NCBI GenBank assembly: GCA_964429575.1
Contig: CAYSCX010000021.1
Coordinates: forward strand, 1-41,633
Source of the DNA: CAYSCX01 sp964429575
GTDB lineage: Bacteria; Desulfobacterota; Binatia; Binatales; Binataceae
Direction: 5' to 3'
Length of the DNA: 41,633 nucleotides
The position numbers were made by a program, and so were the translations under genes. Below are positions 16,369-22,891 of the stretch, one piece after another (position 1 is the stretch's first letter; every line of letters starts with the position of its first letter). A model generated the notes under the pieces. It saw only the letters and a list, made by a program, of their open reading frames with translations, did no database searches and was not told where the DNA came from.

Positions 16369-17679
16369 ATGTGGTCGTCATTAGACTGGAAAACCACCGC
16401 GGAAATCGCGACCGTCATCTCGACCATCGCGTTCGCAGTCAGCGCAGTCGCGGTTGCGTTGCAGCTTCGCCAGGCGGCACGCGAACGGTACTTCTCGATA
16501 ACCGCGCATCTGTTCGAAATCTGGCAGAGCACCGAGTTTCAGCACGACCAACTGTTCCTGCTGCACAAGCTTGCCTGCACAACCTGGGAGGAATTCTGCG
16601 CACTCGGCAGGGGCGAACACGCTGAACGCGCGCTTCATCGGGTCGGCGGTTACTACGATCGGGTCGGCAACCTGGTCCGCCACAAGCTGATTCAGAAGGA
16701 CGATATTCTCCCGACTATCGGCGGTTACGCGGTCGCGGTGTGGGACCGAATCGAACCGCTCGTTAAGGAATTGCGGCTGCGCGAAAACGCGATACTGTTT
16801 GAGAACTACGAGACGCTGCTTCCCGAATGTCACGACTGCTACGTGCCTGGCAAGGCGAGTCTGAACGCCGTCGATCTCTTGTCTGCCAAATCGGTCACGA
16901 CCGAGGAATTCGACGATGCGTGCGCGATCGAACCCGCGGCCAATCCAAACATCGAAAGCCAGCCCGACGGAGCGCCGGCGCGAGATCGCAACGGGCAGCA
17001 GAACACCGAAACGGCCAACGCCGAAGCGGATGACGGCGCCGCGTCGTCCCGGTTGTCGGCCAACACCGCAATTACGGAGACCAGAGCAATGACAGATGCT
17101 CAACCCAAACCGAATGGACCTGCGCAGGCGGCTCCCGATCTGGCGCTGCCTGATACCGACGGCATTTCGCATCGTCTCTCCGAGTTCACGGCCGCGAACG
17201 CGACCGTACTCGTCTATGCGCGGGGCGCTACTTGACCCTTCTGTCTCCGCCAGTTGGCGGATTACGGAGAACGCTACGGCGAATTCAGGCGGTCCGGCAT
17301 CGAAGTAGTCGCGATCACGCCCGATGGACCAAAGCAGGCGCGCCGAATGCGCACCAGCCTCAAGCTTCCGTTCACGGTTCTGTCCGATGCGAACCGCGAT
17401 GCGGCGCGTGCGCTCGGCCTTTTGGGGCGCGAGGCGGACGCGAAGAATCCCACCCCGGCAACTTTGGTACTTGACAATCAGCGCCGCGTGAGATTGTCGG
17501 CGTTGAACAGCGCAGAGAAGTGCTTGCTGGCGCGCGACACGCTCGAGTACGCGCGCGCATTGAAGCAGGAGAGTCCGTCGGTTTCGATGCCGGCGCCGCC
17601 GCTGGAAGCGCCGAAGCCGGGGATATTGTTCCTGCGCGCGATAGCGAACATGGCGGCATCATTCATGGGCGCGCGCTAG
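16369..17679 (+). CDS. Membrane-anchored redoxin, candidate selenoprotein with in-frame TGA (U-P-F-C)
   Basis: If TGA at 17233-17235 is read as selenocysteine, the frame is open from 16369 to 17679 (436 residues, U289). Residues 8-34 form a membrane segment. To about 190 there is a helical domain resembling DUF4760-type proteins, followed by a linker rich in Ala, Asn, Glu and Asp. From about 245 comes a peroxiredoxin/AhpC-TSA-like thioredoxin fold: APDLALPDTDG, TVLVYARGAT, then UPFCLRQL where Cys-type relatives have CPFC, IEVVAITPDG, LPFTVLSD and TPATLVLDNQ. An internal ATG at 17089 with CGGAG 9 bases upstream would give a separate 196-residue redoxin with U49. The first start (16369) lacks a clear Shine-Dalgarno. 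Annotation that ends the gene at the TGA would cut it into a 'hypothetical' and a headless redoxin. Role inferred: thiol-peroxide or disulfide chemistry. Confidence 0.75.
17233..17271 (+). promoter_or_regulatory. Candidate selenocysteine codon and bacterial SECIS hairpin
   Basis: TGA at 17233-17235 is followed directly by a hairpin. One fold pairs CCGCC (17247-17251) with GGCGG (17256-17260) around loop AGTT, with outer TTCT (17239-17242) and AGAA (17268-17271). An alternative pairs TCTCCG (17244-17249) with CGGAGA (17265-17270) around a 15-base loop containing GTTGG. Either puts the apical loop about 16-25 bases after the TGA, the distance expected for bacterial SECIS elements read by SelB. 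The codons around it remain good redoxin sequence. Confidence 0.65.
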
Positions 17680-17803
17680 CGCGGTATCGCGAGTGCGCGT
17701 GCTTGGCTCTGCACTCCCGAGTGGCGCAAAGCTGCGAGGGTGAGCTTCGCGTCGCGTTTGAGGATTAACGTCTCTCCGATGGTTCCGTAGCGGATTTCGC
17801 GCA

Positions 17804-18235
17804 GTGGAAAACTTCACACCCGTAGCGTCATTGATTGGCGGGTTGCTGATCGGAACCGGCGCTGCGGCGCTGCTGGGATTCAACGGTACCATCGCCGGCA
17901 TCAGCGGCATCGTCGCCGGCGCGCTCGGACGTCCAAGCGGCGCGCGCATGTGGCGGCGTCTCTTTATCGGCGGCTTGGTGACCGCGGGAGTTATCGCGAG
18001 CTTCGCCGCACCAAAGTCGATGGAGATCGCAATCGATCGCTCGCTCGGCGTGTTCATTGCCGCGGGGCTCCTCGTCGGTTTCGGAACTCGAATGGGCAAC
18101 GGATGCACGAGCGGGCACGGCATCTGCGGAATCAGCCGCGGTTCGATGCGCTCGCTGCTCGCGACGATCACCTTCATGGCGACCGGCGTGGCCACGGTTT
18201 ACCTCGTCAATCACGTGCTGGCGGGGAAGCAGTGA
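17804..18235 (+). CDS. YeeE/YedE-type sulfur transporter, N-terminal half protein (PmpA-like)
   Basis: A 143-residue membrane protein with about four helices and the motif GNGCTSGHGICG near residue 98, a hallmark of the DUF395/YeeE sulfur-transport family. Its cysteines are thought to pass a sulfur species such as thiosulfate or a persulfide through the membrane. Start at GTG 17804. Its stop overlaps the next start (TGATG at 18233-18237), so the two halves are translationally coupled and form one transporter. It lies 124 bases after the redoxin gene on the same strand. Confidence 0.9.
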   Translation: MENFTPVASLIGGLLIGTGAAALLGFNGTIAGISGIVAGALGRPSGARMWRRLFIGGLVTAGVIASFAAPKSMEIAIDRSLGVFIAAGLLVGFGTRMGNGCTSGHGICGISRGSMRSLLATITFMATGVATVYLVNHVLAGKQ

Positions 18236-18714
18236 TGCGCTTGGTGGTGTCGTACCTGTGCGGGCTTGTCTTCGGCGCCGGTCTTGTGATTGGCGGCATG
18301 ACACAACCGGCCAAGGTCGTCGGGTTCCTCGACATAGCCGGCAACTGGGATCCGAGCCTCGCGATGGTCATGATCGGCGCGATCGCGGCCTACGCCGTGG
18401 CCTACCGCCTCATCACCCGGTTGCCCGCTCCCGCGTTTGCCGAGTCGTTCGCAATACCGCAACGTAGCGACATCGACGCAAAACTAGTCGGCGGCGCCGC
18501 GCTGTTCGGAATCGGATGGGGGCTCTCGGGATTCTGCCCGGGACCCGCCGTGACGTCACTCGCCGCGGGCTCGCTCGCGGCTCCCGTGTTCGTCGTCGCG
18601 ATGGTGACAGGGATGCTGATCTACGCCCACGTCGCGGATTATCGTGCCGCTGCCCCGTCGCCGGGCATTGAGTCTGGCCGAGCTGCCGCCCGTCCGGTCG
18701 AATCTGACGCGTGA
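18235..18714 (+). CDS. YeeE/YedE-type sulfur transporter, C-terminal half protein (PmpB-like, DUF6691)
   Basis: A 159-residue membrane protein, partner of the product of 17804-18235. It has about four helices, the early FGAGLVIGGMTQPAKVVGFLD block and the cysteine motif GWGLSGFCPGPA near 100, both characteristic of the second half of two-gene YeeE/YedE systems. The tail after about 140 is soluble and rich in Ala and Arg. The ATG overlaps the upstream stop. Substrate by family: thiosulfate or hydropersulfide-type sulfur; the direction of transport cannot be read from sequence. Confidence 0.9.
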   Translation: MRLVVSYLCGLVFGAGLVIGGMTQPAKVVGFLDIAGNWDPSLAMVMIGAIAAYAVAYRLITRLPAPAFAESFAIPQRSDIDAKLVGGAALFGIGWGLSGFCPGPAVTSLAAGSLAAPVFVVAMVTGMLIYAHVADYRAAAPSPGIESGRAAARPVESDA

Positions 18715-18746
18715 GCTGCGCGTGCTGCGCTGTGCCCGCCGCGCAT

Positions 18747-18821
18747 TGGTGGGCGGTGCAGGTTTCGAACCTGCGACCCTCGGCTTGTAAGGCCGATGCT
18801 CTACCGCTGAGCTAACCGCCC
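18747..18821 (-). tRNA. tRNA-Val (anticodon TAC)
   Basis: On the minus strand, the acceptor stem GGGCGGT pairs perfectly with ACCGCCC. The D-arm holds TAGCTCAGCGGTAGA, the anticodon loop is CTTACAA with anticodon TAC, and the T-arm is TTCGAAC-centred. Discriminator A and an encoded CCA (18747-18749) complete it. It lies between the transporter pair and the large secreted protein gene. Confidence 0.96.
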
Positions 18822-18913
18822 ACCGAGCAAGGACCAAGTCGCGGTTCGCGCGCGCGTCGAGTTCGACCCTCAGTGACCCAACTGCCGCGCTCGATTGGGC
18901 GACTGCCGCAAGG

Positions 18914-21007
18914 CTATGGTTTCGTCACCACGATAGTCGTGCCGTTGCTGTCTAGGGGTACGTCCGGATCATGGTTGGAGGCCGAGATGTAAGTATAGCC
19001 AGCACGCGTGACGCCAGTCACCGTGAACGTCACACTACCGGTGCTCTTGAACATGCCACCCTTGGTTACCGAGCACACGCCCGAGCCGTTCGTAATGCAC
19101 GAAGACGTACCCGAAGCACCGAAGCTCCACGTGCCGCTTACAGTGGCGCTTCCAACAGCCGCGTCGCCCGCGTCATGAACGAGGATCGTTACGGTAGCGC
19201 TCCACTTCTTGTTGCCCTGGTTGGATTTGGAGCCGTCCAGATCGCCGACGTGCATCGTGGGCGTGGGAGTGGGCGCGGGAGTGGGTGTCGGGGTCGGCGT
19301 GGGTGCCGGGGTGCCGCACGCTGCGAGCTCGAACGAGCCGACTCGGGTTCGCCACGGCGCTGTCCCGACGCTCGCGTAGTACTCCTGCGTGTACCAGAAG
19401 GTGCAGTCATCGAGCGGATCGACGCTCATCGCGCTGTAGTCGCCCCAACGGCCCGACGAATGCTGCTGATAGCCGGAGCCGTCGATGATCGTCCCCTCAC
19501 CCTGCGTCATCTGGCCGAGCGGAAGAACTCCGTCCAGACGCCCCGTGAACCATATCGACGGAGACACGATGGTGCTCGAAACCGAATAGCCGAGCGCGAT
19601 GTCGCCTGCGCCGTTCATCGCCGCGCTTGCCATCCAGCGATGGTTTGTGTCGAGCGGCGCGAACGTGCCTTGCTGATAGATCGACCAGTCACCGCCCGTG
19701 TTGCGCAGCTCATACCAGCGGGCTCCCGCGCGGTCGCTTCCGACGTCGACTGTGTGGTTCGTTACGAGTGTCTGACGGCTTCCAAAATTCCGGTACTGAA
19801 GCCGGTACATCAGCCGGTCCGAAATCGCGTCGAGCCTTGTCCCGCCCGGCTGGGGGATGCAGTTGCGGCTGTAGCCGCACATGTCGGAGTCGAACGCGGC
19901 GGTAGCAAGCGCGCCGACCTTCGTGAACGTCGAGCTTGCGGGATTCGACCAATTGGTCGCAAACTTCCAAATCTGGAGCTGATCGGGCGAGTAACCCCAC
20001 GCGTCGTCATCCACCTCGATGAAGTAGTTCGGCGCACCCGCAGGTGGGGCGGGACCGTCGAGATCCGACGGGAGCATTCCGCCGAGGTTGCGATCGACGG
20101 TATAGAGGTCAAAAGACACCATCCGCGCCGGCAGGCCGAGCAGCATCTTGTCGCGCTCGAACACGACCACGCCTTGGCCCCCCCAGCTGCATGAGAAGAT
20201 GCTGCATTTGAACTGATTGACCGCCATGTAGTAGCCGTCGGACCACACCCCGAACTTCGGATAGTCGTTGAGCTTGTCCTGGCTGATGGTGAACTCGTAG
20301 CGATGCCACGCGCCGAGCGGATCGCCCGTCTGCGACACCGCGATGCACTGGTAGAAGGGCCCATTGGGAAAATTCGGCAGCGCGAACTGGCTCATCATCC
20401 AGCGGTCGGCCAGATTGTCGTAGAGCACGATAGGGTCGCCATCGTTTTCCGTCTCGCACGGCCCGCCGAATCCTTGCCAGAGCGTCTTGTTGGCGACCGG
20501 TCCGTACTTGGTGCCGCTGCTGCGGTTCCACACCGCAAACGAAAGATTGACCATCTGCACGTAATGATTCGGGCCGATGTCGCCGACCGTGTCGGGCGGC
20601 AGCACCCCGTTGACGTTGTTAACCCCCTCGAAGTTCGCTCCGATGGTTGGTGCAGCGGGCTCACCGCCAGATTCCTGCAGCGCCGCATCACCGCTTGGAC
20701 CCGTGCTGCCGATTCGGTTCGGCAACGTCTTGCGCGGCTTCTCGAGGATCTGGCCGAGAATTTCGGGCTTCGGCGGAATCTCCGGCATCGCCCGCAACGG
20801 CTGAGTCGTGTCGGTACGCGTCGCCTCTCGTACGACCGGGCGCGCCGCGGCGGCCGCCCATGCCACGCCCTCGGACAGACTCCAACCCGACGACTGGATC
20901 GGCGCAGGCGCCTCGTCGCGCCAAGAGCTGAGCCCCGGCCAAAGGGTCATCAGAGCCGCGGCACCGAGCGCTGCGAGGTACGTGGATGTTCGGCTTCCGC
21001 GCTTCAT
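18914..21007 (-). CDS. Large secreted protein with Pro-Thr linker and C-terminal Ig-like domain
   Basis: A 697-residue protein of unknown function. GGAGG lies 6 bases before the ATG. The N terminus MKRGSRTSTYLAALGAAALMTLWPG looks like a signal peptide. A pre-region to about 125 is followed by a large beta-rich domain (about 130-560) that begins FEGVNNVNGVLPPDTVGDIGPNHYVQMVN. It contains several Trp/Tyr-rich and paired-Cys segments, a pattern seen in extracellular propeller-like proteins. A repetitive PTPTP linker (about 564-585, coded at 19256-19316) joins it to a roughly 110-residue beta domain (GDLDGSKSNQGNKKWSATVTILVHD...) like a surface Ig/fibronectin-type module. Likely an exported or surface protein; no catalytic motif recognised. 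Confidence 0.78.
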   Translation of the reverse strand: MKRGSRTSTYLAALGAAALMTLWPGLSSWRDEAPAPIQSSGWSLSEGVAWAAAAARPVVREATRTDTTQPLRAMPEIPPKPEILGQILEKPRKTLPNRIGSTGPSGDAALQESGGEPAAPTIGANFEGVNNVNGVLPPDTVGDIGPNHYVQMVNLSFAVWNRSSGTKYGPVANKTLWQGFGGPCETENDGDPIVLYDNLADRWMMSQFALPNFPNGPFYQCIAVSQTGDPLGAWHRYEFTISQDKLNDYPKFGVWSDGYYMAVNQFKCSIFSCSWGGQGVVVFERDKMLLGLPARMVSFDLYTVDRNLGGMLPSDLDGPAPPAGAPNYFIEVDDDAWGYSPDQLQIWKFATNWSNPASSTFTKVGALATAAFDSDMCGYSRNCIPQPGGTRLDAISDRLMYRLQYRNFGSRQTLVTNHTVDVGSDRAGARWYELRNTGGDWSIYQQGTFAPLDTNHRWMASAAMNGAGDIALGYSVSSTIVSPSIWFTGRLDGVLPLGQMTQGEGTIIDGSGYQQHSSGRWGDYSAMSVDPLDDCTFWYTQEYYASVGTAPWRTRVGSFELAACGTPAPTPTPTPTPAPTPTPTMHVGDLDGSKSNQGNKKWSATVTILVHDAGDAAVGSATVSGTWSFGASGTSSCITNGSGVCSVTKGGMFKSTGSVTFTVTGVTRAGYTYISASNHDPDVPLDSNGTTIVVTKP

Positions 21008-21489
21008 ATTAACCTCCAGAGACAGGGCGTTTCAGTCGCACGGCGAGCAGGCAATGGCAACCTCCGCGGTCCGAAAGGGTGTCCGGGTACCCGGACCTGC
21101 CTACTGCGAGTGCAATTACGTTAGCACAAGACTCGAAACTACGAGCGTTCGCCGACTATGTCAATCAACGGCATGTCAGAGCTTTCTGTGCGCCACCCGG
21201 GCCGACGCTCGTGACGTCGCTAGCAGGGTGTTGAGAAACTCGAAAACTCGTGAACCCACTTATGCTCGCGCTCAACACCCGGCGCAAAAACTGGCTTCCT
21301 TCCCTATCTTCTCTCCCTTCGGGAGAGACAAGAGTGAGGGAGCAGGCGGCTGAAAATGACTTTTTCAACCGCCTGCCAGACTTCCATGCTGTTCGCGCGC
21401 AGGAACGATCACCTCGCGTGATTGGTTAAGATAGAAACTGATTCCGATTTTTTCGCATCAAATCTGATCAATGCCGGAGAGGAGAGAGT
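21008..21489. other. Intergenic region with composite palindrome
   Basis: These 482 bases separate the divergent secreted-protein and YceI-like genes. The main content is the composite palindrome at 21220-21377. The flanks show no gene. The stretch 21420-21475 is relatively AT-rich and is the likely promoter zone of the gene at 21490, but no good box pair could be fixed. Confidence 0.5.
21220..21377. repeat. Dispersed composite palindrome, copy 3
   Basis: Same architecture as 13407-13592. CTAGCAGGGTGTTGAG (21220-21235) pairs imperfectly with CTCAACACCCGGC (21271-21283). The linker has CTTCCTTCC and a CTCTCCCTTCGGGAGAG hairpin. GCAGGCGGCTGAAAA (21342-21356) pairs with TTTTTCAACCGCCTGC (21361-21376). 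The linker is the sequence found reversed at the left window edge. Confidence 0.8.
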
Positions 21490-22176
21490 ATGCGCGCCCT
21501 CGTCGCACTGTTCTCACTGGCCGTCGCGCTGGCGAGCGCAATTCCCTCGAACGCAGCAGTCACCGTCGCGAAGGTCGATCCCGAAGCTGGCAGCAACACG
21601 ATGGATGCGGTGTTCGACGCGGCCATCGGCGAGCGCATCATGGCCGTCAGCTCGGCGATCGGATGCACGGTCACCATCGATGAAGAAAAGAAGACCGGTA
21701 ATGCCGTCTGCACCGTGCCGCTCGCGTCGATCAAAGTGGACAACGACGAAACCAAGACCGAGCACTTCCACCAGTGGGTGACCAATAAGAAGGTCGACCC
21801 GAAGCAGTGCGAGTTCAAGCTCGAGCTGCCCAACGTGAAAATCGATAGCGCCGTTGAGCCGATGAAGCCGGTTCCGTTCGAGGCGACCGGCACGTTCACG
21901 GTCTGCGGCCGCGCCCGCGACGACAACGGCGCCGAGACCATCAAGGGCACTCTCATCTACCTGCCCGCCGGCAGTTACAAGCCGAATCGGACCCTGCGCA
22001 TTCGCGCGACGGTGGATGGCTTCAACCGCGAGCGCTACCGCATCGGACCCGGGTTCACTCCCGGTTGGTTGGCCCGCGTTCAGCAGCTTGTGCCGGTGGT
22101 CGCGAAAGACGGCGCCATCTCGATGAACCTGTTCGCGGTGGAGGTGACGCCCGAAAAGAGCGCCGAGGCGAAGTAG
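21490..22176 (+). CDS. Periplasmic YceI-like protein
   Basis: A 228-residue exported protein. A signal peptide (MRALVALFSLAVALASAIPSNA) precedes a beta-rich body in which VCTVPLASIKVDNDETKTEHFHQWV and FEATGTFTVCGRARDDNGAETIKG resemble the strands of YceI lipocalin-like folds, which bind polyprenoid or amphiphilic ligands. The similarity is weak and from memory, so YceI-like is tentative. Three internal cysteines are present. AGGAGAG precedes the ATG. It stands alone, convergent with the hup end of the protease operon. Confidence 0.65.
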   Translation: MRALVALFSLAVALASAIPSNAAVTVAKVDPEAGSNTMDAVFDAAIGERIMAVSSAIGCTVTIDEEKKTGNAVCTVPLASIKVDNDETKTEHFHQWVTNKKVDPKQCEFKLELPNVKIDSAVEPMKPVPFEATGTFTVCGRARDDNGAETIKGTLIYLPAGSYKPNRTLRIRATVDGFNRERYRIGPGFTPGWLARVQQLVPVVAKDGAISMNLFAVEVTPEKSAEAK

Positions 22177-22485
22177 GGCGCGCAGCACTACGGCGCGAAC
22201 TCGCCGAGCAGGTCCATAACCACCACGCGGCTTCGCGGCGACGCCTCCTTGCTCTGCTTGACCGCCGAGTCGAGGCTTCCCATCTCGCCGCCCACGTCGC
22301 GCGGCTCGCTCCCCTCTCCCTCTCTCCCGTAGGGGCGCACGGCTGTGCGCCCTTCTTTTTTGGGAGAGAGCCTGCCCTGAGCCCGTCGAAGGGCCGCTCG
22401 CAGGCCACGAAAAAAGCCGTGCAAGCGGGAGAGGGCGCGAGGGTGAGGGTGCCTGATGGTTCCTGGCCGTCCGCTGCGATTCGGA
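22177..22485. repeat. Intergenic repeat block between the YceI-like gene and hup
   Basis: No gene supported. The block holds the palindrome GTAGGGGCGCACGGCTGTGC with its closing GCCC at 22329-22352 (8-bp perfect stem). It also has GGGAGAG stretches, a CCTGCCCTGAGC...GTCGAAGGG element (22371-22393) and a GGGTGAGGGTGCCTG stretch, all of which recur in the blocks after 31 kb. The convergent flanking genes make a shared termination role possible. Confidence 0.75.
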
Positions 22486-22803
22486 CTAGCTGCGGGTCTG
22501 TGCGCCCGCCGGCGATCCGCCCGCGGCCCCGTCGTTCAGCGAATCCTTGAGCTGCTTGCCGGCCTTGAACTTCGCCGAGCGGCTGGCCGAAATCTGAATC
22601 GCCTCGCCGGTCTTCGGATTGCGCCCGGTGCGCGCCTGGCGCGATGAGACCGAGAACGTCCCGAACCCCGAGATGTTCACGCGATCGCCCTGCTTGAGCG
22701 CGGCGATGATGTCGTCGAGTACGATGTTCACTGCGCGCTCGGCTTCCACCTTGCCAATCGGCAGTTTGTTCGAGAGCGTTTCGATCAATTCAGCCTTGGT
22801 CAT
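22486..22803 (-). CDS. hup: HU/IHF-family DNA-binding protein
   Basis: A 105-residue nucleoid-associated protein that bends DNA as a dimer. The N-terminal MTKAELIETLS helix, the SGFGTFSV strand and the beta-arm RTGRNPKTGEAIQI, with the intercalating Pro, are all clear. Residues after about 90 (NDGAAGGSPAGAQTRS) form a short flexible tail longer than in the standard 90-residue HU. It follows lon by 88 bases, the usual place of hupB after lon. Confidence 0.95.
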   Translation of the reverse strand: MTKAELIETLSNKLPIGKVEAERAVNIVLDDIIAALKQGDRVNISGFGTFSVSSRQARTGRNPKTGEAIQISASRSAKFKAGKQLKDSLNDGAAGGSPAGAQTRS

Positions 22804-22891
22804 GACTTCGTTTTCGCGGCCTCCCGTCGGTGGTTGAAGCCCCCCTCAACACGAGCATCTGAGAGTGAATGTCGCCGGCTCTTCCTCAGTC

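Noticed and set aside
17254..17679. A separate short redoxin gene starting after the TGA.
   Set aside because: It would lack the first strand and the active-site region of the fold, and the missing part lies in the same frame directly before the TGA.
18971..20194. 407-codon frame antisense to the large secreted protein.
   Set aside because: Arg-rich and motif-free, opposite a gene with signal peptide and perfect Shine-Dalgarno.
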